Part shown: positions 51,263 to 59,414 of the stretch, in pieces
Layout: each line of letters opens with the position of its first letter
Position numbering within the stretch: position 1 is the stretch's first letter
Translations under genes and position numbers: made by a program
From: Nanosynbacter sp963515375
GTDB lineage: Bacteria; Patescibacteriota; Saccharimonadia; Saccharimonadales; Saccharimonadaceae
Length of the DNA stretch: 64,000 bases
Assembly (NCBI GenBank): GCA_963515375.1
Contig: CAUPWE010000001.1
Location: 124,001-188,000, forward strand
Direction: 5' to 3'
The notes under the pieces: generated by a model
Told to the model about the DNA's origin: nothing
Databases searched by the model: none
What the model saw: the letters and a program-made list of their open reading frames with translations, nothing else

Positions 51263-51280
51263 ACATTGCAATAAACAAAA

Positions 51281-51312
51281 TAAACGTCCTCGTTGTAGGG
51301 CGTTTATTTTTT
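51281..51312 (+). terminator. Terminator after rpsH
   Basis: TAAACGTCCT (51281-51290) pairs with AGGGCGTTTA (51297-51306) including one G-U, then TTTTTT. Confidence 0.85.
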
Positions 51313-51319
51313 ATCGCTA

Positions 51320-51348
51320 TTGACACTAAATGATCTTAGCGATATTAT
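51320..51348 (+). promoter_or_regulatory. Promoter of the anchored protein gene at 51358
   Basis: TTGACA (51320-51325), 17 bases, TATTAT (51343-51348). The ATG is 10 bases past the -10: leaderless. Confidence 0.8.
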
Positions 51349-51357
51349 ATCCCGATA

Positions 51358-51777
51358 ATGAAAGAGAATATTAACCCATCAAAGCAAGAATTAAACCCAG
51401 AATCCTCTTCTGCGCAAATTCTAATGGTATTAGCTATGGCCTCTGTCGCTATGGCCGCGATCACTCTTAACAGCAACCTTGACGGTGACTCCAGGAACAA
51501 CAGAGGACCGATCGAGGGCTGCCAGGGAACGGTCGCTACCGTCTTAGAGGGCCCTGATAGCACAATGTCTAGGAGTGGGACCATAGCCATTCCCGGATCG
51601 AAAAAATATAGAGTTGGAATTGTAACTAAAGATTGTTATCCAGATAACGGTACCAATAGAGATCCTAGGTATACAATATTTGACACAAAATTTGTAGGAG
51701 CCTTTAGCCCTGGAGACCTAGTGACATATACAAAAAATGGCTGGACATCAGTCGATGTAGATTCGACACCTAAGTAG
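51358..51777 (+). CDS. Hypothetical small membrane-anchored exported protein
   Basis: 139 residues. A polar N-terminus of about 19 residues, one hydrophobic segment (about 20-37), then a soluble domain of about 100 residues with three cysteines. Same topology as the protein at 24645, though I see no clear sequence likeness. A near-perfect promoter 10 bases upstream suggests strong, leaderless expression. No family recognised. Its last bases overlap the CYTH gene's end on the other strand. Confidence 0.75.
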   Translation: MKENINPSKQELNPESSSAQILMVLAMASVAMAAITLNSNLDGDSRNNRGPIEGCQGTVATVLEGPDSTMSRSGTIAIPGSKKYRVGIVTKDCYPDNGTNRDPRYTIFDTKFVGAFSPGDLVTYTKNGWTSVDVDSTPK

Positions 51778-52345
51778 TTAATGGACACTCCATGCAAATA
51801 TCCCGATATGGCCGAGTAACAACCTCAAATTCTTGAACTCCTATCCGCGCTTCAATGTCCCCAATCCGCCGCAGTGCCGACTCTTTATCTTCACTGATGA
51901 TTTCCGTTTCTACGAAAACGCCCACACTACTAATCTCATCAATAGCAATCGTCAATCCCGGCTCATTATCACGCTTAAATATCCGTCGAAACTTGTTGAC
52001 TTCAACTAATTTTACCATCCCAAGATTTGCCAGTAACTGCTTCGCGACAGTTATATTCTCTGGACCAACCGGTAGATTGGTTTCTGGCTTGATGATAATT
52101 CCATCCTCGGTGTGTGTATGCTGACCGGTCGGTGGCTTGTAAGTTATCTCGGCAAAATCATCACGCTGTCGAACCCGCAAACATTCAACCGTCTGCATAA
52201 AATCAACATCCGGTCGAGAATAATAGCTATCAATTTCGGTAGTTTCGCCAGCCAGGAAAAATCCCTGAGAGTCCAGTTGCGCAATAAACGCCTCTAAATC
52301 ACCCACAAATTGACGCTTACGCTCTATTTCATACTGTTCTAGCAC
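51770..52345 (-). CDS. CYTH-domain protein (class IV adenylate cyclase/thiamine triphosphatase type)
   Basis: 191 residues, GTG start. The EXEXK-type EIERK sits at residues 6-10; the remaining beta-barrel pattern (RLRQ-like CLRVRQRDDFAEITYKPPTG, then a run ending VETEII) fits CYTH enzymes that bind triphosphates. Activity (cyclase, triphosphatase, other) cannot be told. It lies in the block splitting the spc operon. A second CYTH gene begins at 63933. Confidence 0.82.
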   Translation of the reverse strand: MLEQYEIERKRQFVGDLEAFIAQLDSQGFFLAGETTEIDSYYSRPDVDFMQTVECLRVRQRDDFAEITYKPPTGQHTHTEDGIIIKPETNLPVGPENITVAKQLLANLGMVKLVEVNKFRRIFKRDNEPGLTIAIDEISSVGVFVETEIISEDKESALRRIGDIEARIGVQEFEVVTRPYRDICMECPLTT

Positions 52346-52438
52346 GCGGAACTTCCAACTTACTTACGTAATACCAAAAGTATACATCAATTTACGTCGA
52401 CTTGCTATACTAGATGTATCAATAAGTAAATAATTGTC

Positions 52439-52960
52439 ATGGTTCCACTTCTTCATCTACCCGCTAACACTGAGACCGAATTCATCACAGTAAAAGACGT
52501 GCTTCGCAAAGATTTGTTGCGATTATTTTTGTCGACTGGCGTATTGCTGTTGTTGTTTTATGGCATTGGTGCGCTAATCGCCGACTTGGATAATAACAGA
52601 TTTCCGGCGCATTATTATATTCAATCAATTTTCGCCTACCCAACAGTACGACTCATTACTCCGCTGGGATTTTGCGTGTTAGTAATGGGTTTAAAACGAG
52701 ATGAACGATGGTGGTCATGCCTGGTTACATCAACATTTATATTTGTAGTGAACCCTATGAATCGTGCTTTACTACTTGATCTTGGCGGTATATTGTCATT
52801 AGGCTTCGTCGTACTATTGGTCATCTGCGCTTGGCGGCTGCGGGATTATTATGAACTACGACGAATATATCATTTTAAAACACCGTATTTGACGCGTCCG
52901 GCATTGGCAATGTATATCATATTAGCGATACTAGCAGCGATTATGTTGTTGCCGTATTGA
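52439..52960 (+). CDS. Four-helix membrane protein of unknown function
   Basis: 173 residues with about four hydrophobic helices (roughly 22-42, 65-83, 97-122, 150-172). Charged loops separate them. TATACT (52406-52411) lies 27 bases before the ATG and there is no clear Shine-Dalgarno. No family recognised. Its end overlaps the 3' end of the Nudix gene on the opposite strand by 20 bases. Confidence 0.65.
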   Translation: MVPLLHLPANTETEFITVKDVLRKDLLRLFLSTGVLLLLFYGIGALIADLDNNRFPAHYYIQSIFAYPTVRLITPLGFCVLVMGLKRDERWWSCLVTSTFIFVVNPMNRALLLDLGGILSLGFVVLLVICAWRLRDYYELRRIYHFKTPYLTRPALAMYIILAILAAIMLLPY

Positions 52961-53360
52961 TACTTGTTATAAAATCTACCACATCCATATAATACGGGTC
53001 GGCGCCTGGGGATTTGGGCAGGGACTTTAATTCCTCCGGTACTATCCAGCGGTAGCCTTTATGCTCCCAGCTTAAAGCGGCTTTCGCGTCCGGTTCGGCG
53101 AGCTTTGCCTCAAATAATATATGCGTCGTTTGTCGGTATTGTTTGGCAAATAGCTTCTTCAATTTATTTGGATTAACGGATAGTCCTGTCTCTTCCTGTA
53201 TTTCGCGCGCTACCGCTGCTTCCGGTATTTCTTCCGGCTCAACCTCTCCGCCGGGAAAATCAATATGCTCGGGAAACAGCGGATGCGTGTTGCTTCTATA
53301 CAGTACCAAATATAACCCTTCAGAATTCCGCACCAGCGTCTTTGCAACTATCTTAGCCAT
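52941..53360 (-). CDS. Nudix hydrolase
   Basis: 139 residues. The Nudix box reads GGEVEPEEIPEAAVAREIQEETGL at about 36-59, matching GX5EX7REUXEEXGU. Small single-domain protein without zinc ribbon; substrate unknown. It is divergent from another Nudix gene with a perfect 26-base palindrome between the two starts. Confidence 0.88.
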   Translation of the reverse strand: MAKIVAKTLVRNSEGLYLVLYRSNTHPLFPEHIDFPGGEVEPEEIPEAAVAREIQEETGLSVNPNKLKKLFAKQYRQTTHILFEAKLAEPDAKAALSWEHKGYRWIVPEELKSLPKSPGADPYYMDVVDFITSINTATT

Positions 53361-53373
53361 ATTATTACCTTAT

Positions 53374-53399
53374 TTTTATGATAAAATTTTATCATAAAA
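53374..53399. promoter_or_regulatory. Perfect 26-bp palindrome between divergent Nudix genes
   Basis: The sequence reads the same on both strands over all 26 bases and is AT-rich (half-site TTTTATGATAAAA). It lies between the two divergent starts and contains -10-like hexamers in both directions, so it may be a shared operator or promoter. Confidence 0.6.
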
Positions 53400-53803
53400 T
53401 GACTGAAAGATTGAAGAATATAAAATCGGCATATCGAGTAGCAGTAAAGGGATTAGTACGCGATCAATCAGGTAAGCTGCTGTTCGTTCAAGAGAGAAGT
53501 GACTCATGGGACCTTCCTGGTGGTGGGCTAGAACACGGAGAAAATATAGTCGAAGCACTCACTCGTGAATTTCGGGAAGAATTAGACGTCGACATTACAA
53601 TAGGCAGCGACCGCCCACGTATAATCCCGACATGGAATACGAAGTTCGATGATCCAGTTTTAATCATCATCTACGAGGTTACTCTACTGACAAAGCCTTG
53701 CTTAACAGATGAAGTTTCAAATTTTAGCTATTTTGATATTCATGAGATAAAACAGGAAAAACTAGACTCTACACTAATTGGTAAACTCTTAGAGATATAC
53801 TAG
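53399..53803 (+). CDS. Nudix hydrolase, divergent motif
   Basis: 134 residues from the ATG at 53399; an alternative start at 53378 would put the palindrome inside the gene. The Nudix box GGGLEHGENIVEALTREFREELDV fits except that the Gly before the last hydrophobic residue is Asp (EELDV for EEXG). All catalytic glutamates are kept. Substrate unknown. Ends the block inserted in the spc operon. Confidence 0.82.
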   Translation: MTERLKNIKSAYRVAVKGLVRDQSGKLLFVQERSDSWDLPGGGLEHGENIVEALTREFREELDVDITIGSDRPRIIPTWNTKFDDPVLIIIYEVTLLTKPCLTDEVSNFSYFDIHEIKQEKLDSTLIGKLLEIY

Positions 53804-53827
53804 ACTAACGCCTATACTCGCCAGACC

Positions 53828-53857
53828 TTGCATTTCACCCCTAATCCATGCTAAAAT
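53828..53857 (+). promoter_or_regulatory. Promoter of the rplF block
   Basis: TTGCAT (53828-53833), 18 bases, TAAAAT (53852-53857), with a GAAAGGTGAG ribosome binding site before rplF. Confidence 0.6.
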
Positions 53858-53893
53858 ACCAGGGTTAATATCAAATCACACGAAAGGTGAGTA

Positions 53894-54433
53894 ATGAGTC
53901 TGAGTCGAATCGGAAAACTGCCGGTGGTTATTCCGGCCGGTGTGACAATCACGGTTGACTCTGGTGACGTGGTCGTAAAGGGCCCGAAAGGTGAATTGAC
54001 ACAATTCATCACGCCAGCAGTTGAAGTGAAAGTCGAAGACGGACAAGTCACGGTTCATCCGAAGGATGAGTCCAAAACTGCTCGCGCCCAGCACGGTCTG
54101 ATGCGCGCGCTGATCAACAACATGGTAATCGGCGTTACCAAGGGCTACGAGAAGCGTCTCGAGGTCAACGGTGTCGGTTTCCGCGTTAGCTCCAGCAACA
54201 ATGAGCTGGAAATGGCGCTCGGGTTCTCACACCCAGTCAAATACAAAGCCCCAGAGGGTATCACCGTTACCAACGAAAAGATGACCATCATCGTTAGCGG
54301 TATCAATAAACAGCAAGTCGGCCAAGTCGCTGCGGAAATCCGCGCGCTGAAGAAGCCTGAGCCATACAAGGGTAAGGGCATCAAGTACGCTGACGAGCAA
54401 ATTTTGCGCAAAGCAGGAAAGACAGGTAAGTAA
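53894..54433 (+). CDS. rplF: 50S ribosomal protein L6
   Basis: 179 residues. SRIGKLPVVIPAGVTI at the N-terminus and PEPYKGKGIKYADEQILRKAGKTGK at the end identify L6. It restarts the spc operon after the insertion. Confidence 0.98.
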   Translation: MSLSRIGKLPVVIPAGVTITVDSGDVVVKGPKGELTQFITPAVEVKVEDGQVTVHPKDESKTARAQHGLMRALINNMVIGVTKGYEKRLEVNGVGFRVSSSNNELEMALGFSHPVKYKAPEGITVTNEKMTIIVSGINKQQVGQVAAEIRALKKPEPYKGKGIKYADEQILRKAGKTGK

Positions 54434-54435
54434 TC

Positions 54436-54786
54436 ATGACTGAGAACAAGAAATTACTCAACCAAGCTCTTCGCAAAAACCGCGTTCGCGCGAAAGTTTC
54501 AGGCACTGCAGAGCGCCCACGCCTGACGGTCACTATCAGCAATATGCACATTAGTGTTCAGCTGATCGATGACGTCGCTGGCAAGACATTGGCTGCCGCA
54601 ACCACCGTTGGCACCAAAGCAAAAGGTACGATGAGCGAAAAATGTGCTGCCATCGGTACCGAAATTGCCAAGAAAGCAAAGAAGATTAAAATTAGCGCAG
54701 TAGTCTTTGACCGCAATGGCCGCCAGTACGCTGGTCGCTTGAAAGCATTAGCTGATGCTGCGCGCCAAGAAGGATTGGAGTTCTAG
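54436..54786 (+). CDS. rplR: 50S ribosomal protein L18
   Basis: 116 residues. RVRAKVSGTAERPRLTVTISNMHISVQLIDD and the C-terminal FDRNGRQYAGRLKALADAARQEGLEF are typical of this 5S rRNA binder. Confidence 0.97.
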   Translation: MTENKKLLNQALRKNRVRAKVSGTAERPRLTVTISNMHISVQLIDDVAGKTLAAATTVGTKAKGTMSEKCAAIGTEIAKKAKKIKISAVVFDRNGRQYAGRLKALADAARQEGLEF

Positions 54787-54787
54787 T

Positions 54788-55378
54788 ATGGCAGAACAAG
54801 CTGCAAATACTACCCCACGCGCAGAAGGCCGCCGGCCTCGCAGTCCGCGTGGTGGTCGCCGCGATGACCGGCGAAATGTGCGCGATGACGCACCAAAAGA
54901 GTTTGAAGAATTGGTAATCAACATTGACCGCGTGTCCCGCGTGGTAAAGGGTGGCCGCCGCTTCCGCTTTAAGGCGTTGGTGGTTGTCGGCAACCGCAAA
55001 AACAAGGTTGGTGTCGGTGTAGCCAAAGGTGCCGACGTGCAAGCTGCTGTCGCCAAGGCAACCTCAGTTGCCAAGAAGCACTTGATCACTTTGCCACTCA
55101 ACGGCGAAACCATTCCACACGACAGCGAAGTTAAGTTCTCAGGCGCCCGCGTGTTAATCAAGCCAGCTGCTCCTGGTACCGGTATTATCGCTGGTGGTGT
55201 TGTCCGACAAATCATCGGTGTAACTGGTGTTCGTAACCTGCTCACCAAGTCACTTGGTTCAACCAACAAGGTGAACATCGCCTACGCAACCATTGAAGCA
55301 TTGAAATCACTGGTTCCGCGCGAGGAGTGGCTCAACGCTCAGCCAGTCAAAAAAGCTGCTAAAAAGGAGGCTAAGTAA
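54788..55378 (+). CDS. rpsE: 30S ribosomal protein S5
   Basis: 196 residues from the ATG at 54788; the in-frame upstream start would overlap rplR. A basic, Arg-rich N-terminal extension of about 35 residues precedes FEELVINIDRVSRVVKGGRRFRFKALVVVG. Its stop overlaps the rplO ATG, leaving no room for rpmD (L30), which usually lies here. Confidence 0.97.
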   Translation: MAEQAANTTPRAEGRRPRSPRGGRRDDRRNVRDDAPKEFEELVINIDRVSRVVKGGRRFRFKALVVVGNRKNKVGVGVAKGADVQAAVAKATSVAKKHLITLPLNGETIPHDSEVKFSGARVLIKPAAPGTGIIAGGVVRQIIGVTGVRNLLTKSLGSTNKVNIAYATIEALKSLVPREEWLNAQPVKKAAKKEAK

Positions 55379-55851
55379 TGAAATACAACGATCTCCAAGT
55401 TTCAGCAAACAAGAATAAAAAGCGTGTTGGCCGCGGTATCGCTGCTGGCCAAGGTAAAACCGCTGGTCGTGGTACCAAGGGCCAAAACGCCCGCACTGGT
55501 AAGAAGCTTCGCGCTATGTTCCAGGGTGGTCAGCGTCCATTGGCTCAGGCCGTACCAAAGGCTCGCGGTTTCAAGAGCTTGCGCACGCCAGCTCAGGTAG
55601 TCTACCTCGACCACTTGAACGCCTTTGACGGCAAAACCGTCGACAACGCATTGCTATTTACCGAAGGCTACATCGCCACACCGTTCCACACGGTCAAGGT
55701 GATCGCTCGCGGTGAATTGAAAGCTAAGGTTGACTTGAAAGTGCAAGCTGCTTCCGCTTCAGTCGTCAAAGCGATTGAAAAAGCTGGCGGTTCGTTTGAG
55801 AAAGTCGCAACGCCCTTGCGTAAAAGCATGAAAGAAGCCGAAGAAAAATAA
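55378..55851 (+). CDS. rplO: 50S ribosomal protein L15
   Basis: 157 residues. RVGRGIAAGQGKTAGRGTKGQNARTGKKLRAMFQGGQRPL is the conserved Gly-rich N-terminal arm. Directly preceded by rpsE, so L30 is missing. Followed by a terminator and a reverse-strand gene before secY. Confidence 0.97.
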   Translation: MKYNDLQVSANKNKKRVGRGIAAGQGKTAGRGTKGQNARTGKKLRAMFQGGQRPLAQAVPKARGFKSLRTPAQVVYLDHLNAFDGKTVDNALLFTEGYIATPFHTVKVIARGELKAKVDLKVQAASASVVKAIEKAGGSFEKVATPLRKSMKEAEEK

Positions 55852-55869
55852 CCTTCCTTTGGTGACTAT

Positions 55870-55899
55870 AAAATCCCCTTCGTAAAAGAAGGGGATTTT
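55870..55899. terminator. Bidirectional terminator between rplO and the OmpA-like gene
   Basis: AAAATCCCCTT (55870-55880) pairs with AAGGGGATTTT (55889-55899). The genes on both sides converge. Confidence 0.9.
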
Positions 55900-55920
55900 C
55901 TTTTATCTTGGTGAGTCGGA

Positions 55921-56625
55921 TTACTTTTCGCTACATTTCTGCGGTGCAACGAAATAAATCGCTACACGCCTGTTGGCCGTATCATCGCTAGTATCATGGG
56001 TGGCGACTATTGGCTCAGAAACAGTAATCTTACGCTCTGGAATTCCATTAGATACCAAATCGTGCTTAATCTTATCGGCACGCTCCAAAGCCAGCTTTGA
56101 GCCCTCACCCGTCTCATTAGGGACCAGTTCAATCGAAAATTGCTTGTCAGTATTAAATTTGTAAAGCATTCCTAGCTTAGCCATTTCAACGTTGGAAGTT
56201 CCACGTTGGTATTGCATTGAATCTGGCTTGAAGAGAATGCTACGAAAGTTAAATTTGCCGTTCTCTAACACAAAATAGCCATCCTTTACGTGTGTATAAC
56301 CAGATCTTCGAAAATCTGCAGACGTTAGGCATTTTGTGGCCTTCGTAGCTGAGCCTTGCTGATTGTCTTCATCCTCCTCATTGTCATTATTCTTATCAGG
56401 CTTGATCGCCCGCTGACGTGAAGTTGTTGTATCAGCTGAAGAAGTGGAGTTATTCGACACAATAATAATTGTTGTGATAATACCGACTATCACCAACACG
56501 CCGACAATCGCCAGCGTAATCCACAGCCATAGCTTACTTTTCTTTGGTGGATAATTTGGCGGTAATTCTGGGTTTGGCTGCGGCATTGGCGATGGAGTTG
56601 GTGGAGTTTCGGACTGCTGTTGCAT
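55921..56625 (-). CDS. Membrane-anchored OmpA-like protein
   Basis: 234 residues from the ATG at 56625 with GAGGTG upstream. A cytoplasmic Pro-rich N-terminus (about 1-30), a hydrophobic helix (about 36-58), an acidic linker and a C-terminal domain. The end (GEGSKLALERADKIKHDL and DDTANRRVAIYF) is typical of OmpA/MotB-type peptidoglycan-binding domains, which attach proteins to the cell wall. The protein is thus likely a membrane-to-wall tether or sensor. It sits between rplO and secY. Confidence 0.8.
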   Translation of the reverse strand: MQQQSETPPTPSPMPQPNPELPPNYPPKKSKLWLWITLAIVGVLVIVGIITTIIIVSNNSTSSADTTTSRQRAIKPDKNNDNEEDEDNQQGSATKATKCLTSADFRRSGYTHVKDGYFVLENGKFNFRSILFKPDSMQYQRGTSNVEMAKLGMLYKFNTDKQFSIELVPNETGEGSKLALERADKIKHDLVSNGIPERKITVSEPIVATHDTSDDTANRRVAIYFVAPQKCSEK

Positions 56626-56763
56626 ATGACACCTCAATCTTGCATTATGTTATTATTTCAATTATAGCGCATGTGCTTTTATGTTTTTAGTATGGAAATA
56701 TTGGCCGCGGTCATGTATAATTGACAGAGTTAAGAATTGTTAGTGACTATGAGGGGCTAAAAC

Positions 56764-58236
56764 ATGAATTGGAGAATAATTTTCCGCTCGCTAAAAAATA
56801 AAGACATGCAAAAACGATTATTAATTGTTGTCGGAATAATTGTTGTTTATCGATTACTAGCACATATTCCGGTGCCACTAGCCGAGCCAACCCAACTACG
56901 TAACGCAATTTCATCAGTACTCGGCCAGACTGATTTGGGTGGAATCCTGAACTTGCTTTCTGGCGGCGCTTTGTCAAGTTTTTCTTTAGTGCTGGTCGGA
57001 CTTAGTCCATTTATTACCGCCAGCATTATCATACAGCTGCTAACTAAAGCCATCCCAAAACTGGAAGAACTTCACAAGGATGGTGAGACAGGCCGTCGTA
57101 AAATTCAGCAATGGACACGTATGATTACTGTACCTCTAGCCATCGTTCAATCAATTGCTTTCATCTTTATTTTGCGCCAGACTGTCCTTCAGGGAGGTAC
57201 CACGACCTTAGCCGACCCAACGATGATGGAGTGGATTGTGTCGGTGACTGCCATGACTGCCGGCTCAGTGTTGCTTATGTGGCTTGGCGAATTGATTACT
57301 GAACAGGGAATTGGTAATGGTATTTCCATCGTGATTTTTGCTGGCATCATCAGCCAATTACCACAAATGCTCGCGTCACTTGTTTCTTCACTTATGGACA
57401 CCTCGTCTGGTAGCCTTAATGTATTTAATTGGTTCACACTACCTCTTAACCCAACCATGTTCTGGACAGTGCTTATTATGGCAATCGCTGGTCTCATCGT
57501 TCTGTATTTCCTGGTGAAAATCAACGAAGCGCAGCGTGTCATTACCATCAATTACGCCAAGCGTGTCCACGGCAACAGCAACTATGGTGACGTAAAAAGC
57601 ATCCTGCCAGTTAAGCTGATTGCGGCGGGCGTTATCCCAGTTATCTTTGCGGTTGCATTCCTCAGCTTGCCACAGTTCGTTGGTCAGGTCATGAAAGCCT
57701 CCGGCAACACGGATCTTCTACCAACCGCCAACAAACTCATCACTTGGTTCCAAGCGCCAAACGCTGGCTCATTTACTGGTAGCACCGCCGAGGCGTTCAT
57801 CTACCCAACGCTGTATTTCCTACTAGTTATTGCCTTTACATATTTCTACACTGGTATCGTCTTTAATGCCAATGAAATTGCTGAAAACTTGCAGAAGCAG
57901 GGAGGTTTCATCGAGGGCGTTCGACCGGGCGCTCAGACTGAAAAGTACCTTACAAAAACCGTCAATCGCTTAATTTTGTTCGGGTCAATTGTTCTGGGAA
58001 TTGTAGCAATTCTGCCATTTGTCGCCGAATATCTCACATATCATTTGACGGGTCTGCGCGGCCTACGCCTATCAATCGGCGGTACCGGAATTCTAATCAT
58101 CGTGTCAGTTGGACTGGAAACATTGAGGCAAATTAATTCACGAGCATTGATGGTTACCTATGATGACTTTGATCCAGATGAGCTGCTCGACAATGGTAAA
58201 AAGTCTAAAAAACGCCGCCTATTTAAGAAAAAATAA
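56764..58236 (+). CDS. secY: Preprotein translocase subunit SecY
   Basis: 490 residues with ten membrane helices. The start LLIVVGIIVVYRLLAHIPVP, the plug/pore region GGALSSFSLVLVGLSPFITASIIIQLL, the MLWLGELITEQGIGNGISIVIFAGI loop and QKQGGFIEGVRPG are typical. Slightly longer than usual at the basic C-terminus (KKSKKRRLFKKK). The adk and map genes that often follow secY are not here. A TATAAT lies at 56716-56721. Confidence 0.97.
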   Translation: MNWRIIFRSLKNKDMQKRLLIVVGIIVVYRLLAHIPVPLAEPTQLRNAISSVLGQTDLGGILNLLSGGALSSFSLVLVGLSPFITASIIIQLLTKAIPKLEELHKDGETGRRKIQQWTRMITVPLAIVQSIAFIFILRQTVLQGGTTTLADPTMMEWIVSVTAMTAGSVLLMWLGELITEQGIGNGISIVIFAGIISQLPQMLASLVSSLMDTSSGSLNVFNWFTLPLNPTMFWTVLIMAIAGLIVLYFLVKINEAQRVITINYAKRVHGNSNYGDVKSILPVKLIAAGVIPVIFAVAFLSLPQFVGQVMKASGNTDLLPTANKLITWFQAPNAGSFTGSTAEAFIYPTLYFLLVIAFTYFYTGIVFNANEIAENLQKQGGFIEGVRPGAQTEKYLTKTVNRLILFGSIVLGIVAILPFVAEYLTYHLTGLRGLRLSIGGTGILIIVSVGLETLRQINSRALMVTYDDFDPDELLDNGKKSKKRRLFKKK

Positions 58237-58249
58237 TTGCATCATAAAA

Positions 58250-58280
58250 AATCCCCGCCAAGTAAGCGGGGAATTCTTTT
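58250..58280. terminator. Terminator between secY and the reverse-strand anchored protein
   Basis: TCCCCGC (58252-58258) pairs with GCGGGGA (58266-58272), with A-rich and T-rich flanks; usable from both converging genes. Confidence 0.8.
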
Positions 58281-58290
58281 TATAGCCAAC

Positions 58291-58866
58291 TTAGCGCAGC
58301 CTATAATCGTAAATCAGCTTTTCGCCGTCTTTCTTCTCATTCTGGCAGACCGGTGCAATTTCCTTGCTGATATTATTTTCATCGGTCATTTTACAACTTG
58401 GAATATCGAACGTATTAAACTGGTTAGTTGGTGAAATTGCTTTCCAGCCATCACCCTTCTTAACTGCAAACATTCGCGCAGCCGTACTACCACAACCATA
58501 TCCAAGCAGCAACTGCTTCTCGTCTTGAGTATTTACAATTACGTTGGCCGCACCATTGTCATCCTTGCAGCCTGATTGAGCGACTTCTTTTTTCAGAAAA
58601 TCGCGAATTTCCTGCGCTGACGCATCGTTACGAGCAGTCGCCTTATTCTCCTCAAATCGAAAGCCAAGTGAACCCAAGCTTATGAATCCGTTACCAACTT
58701 TTTCCGTCGCCGTGTATACTTTATGTGGTGATTGATTATCCAATCGCCATGCCAAATATCCGACTGTCGCTATTAGCACCACTACCGCACCAATCAAAAT
58801 TGGCACCAACATCTCAATCTGAGATTTTTTCGCCTGAGTTTTTGTCCGATTTTTCGTACTTGCCAT
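58291..58866 (-). CDS. Hypothetical single-pass anchored protein
   Basis: 191 residues. A basic N-terminus (KNRTKTQAKKSQ), one hydrophobic helix (about 19-44) and a soluble exported domain with four cysteines that may form disulfides. No family recognised. Minus-strand TATACT (extended with TGC) lies about 40 bases upstream and AAGGAT before the ATG. One of several anchored proteins placed between ribosomal gene blocks. Confidence 0.72.
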   Translation of the reverse strand: MASTKNRTKTQAKKSQIEMLVPILIGAVVVLIATVGYLAWRLDNQSPHKVYTATEKVGNGFISLGSLGFRFEENKATARNDASAQEIRDFLKKEVAQSGCKDDNGAANVIVNTQDEKQLLLGYGCGSTAARMFAVKKGDGWKAISPTNQFNTFDIPSCKMTDENNISKEIAPVCQNEKKDGEKLIYDYRLR

Positions 58867-58927
58867 AAAAATCCTTATGTTAAATTTGATAGCTCAAGTA
58901 TAGCACACAAATTTATGAAAATACCTC

Positions 58928-58956
58928 TTGTCAAACCACGCTGCGTGCTGTATAAT
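58928..58956 (+). promoter_or_regulatory. Promoter of infA and the alpha operon
   Basis: TTGTCA (58928-58933), 17 bases, TATAAT (58951-58956). infA begins 15 bases past the -10 with no Shine-Dalgarno. Confidence 0.82.
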
Positions 58957-58971
58957 TGACAACTGTAACTT

Positions 58972-59217
58972 ATGGCGAGTCAAAAGGAAGTCATCAAAAT
59001 GATCGGTAAGGTAGTGGAAGCACTGCCTAATACTCAATTTAGGGTGGAACTGGAGAATGGCCATAGTATCATCGCGCACATTTCAGGGCGAATGCGCAAG
59101 CACTATATTCGCTTGGTGCCTGGTGATAAGGTCGAAGTTGAGATGACCCCTTACGATCTGACAAAGGGACGAATCAGCTTCCGCCTACGCGACGACCGAC
59201 CTCAACAGAGCCGGTAG
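58972..59217 (+). CDS. infA: Translation initiation factor IF-1
   Basis: 81 residues, an OB-fold. GKVVEALPNTQFRVELENGHSIIAHISGRMRKHYIRLVPGDKVEVEMTPYDLTKGRI is the IF-1 pattern in order. First gene of the infA-rpmJ-rpsM-rpsK-rpsD-rpoA-rplQ block. Its mRNA appears to have only about 9 bases of leader. Confidence 0.96.
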   Translation: MASQKEVIKMIGKVVEALPNTQFRVELENGHSIIAHISGRMRKHYIRLVPGDKVEVEMTPYDLTKGRISFRLRDDRPQQSR

Positions 59218-59271
59218 TCAAATATTAACGTTAATCTCGGGTTTACTCGGGAAGGGAGATTTAAGCACTTT

Positions 59272-59412
59272 ATGAAAGTTCGTGCAAGTGTTAGAAAAAT
59301 CAGTCCCGATGATGTGCTCGTGCGCCGCGTTGGCCGTAAAAAAGGCAAGCGTATCGCCAGACTACGCGTCATCAACAAGAAAAAACCTAAGAACAAGCAA
59401 AGGCAGGGTTAA
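59272..59412 (+). CDS. rpmJ: 50S ribosomal protein L36, zinc-free and extended
   Basis: 46 residues: MKVRASVRKIS at the start and NKQRQG at the end are exactly L36-like, and the place between infA and rpsM is standard. Compared with the usual 37-residue protein, the CxxC-CxxxxH zinc ligands are absent and the middle is longer and basic (RRVGRKKGKRIARLRV). GGGAG precedes the ATG. The ORF is short, but composition, ends and context make it secure. Confidence 0.9.
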   Translation: MKVRASVRKISPDDVLVRRVGRKKGKRIARLRVINKKKPKNKQRQG

Positions 59413-59414
59413 GC

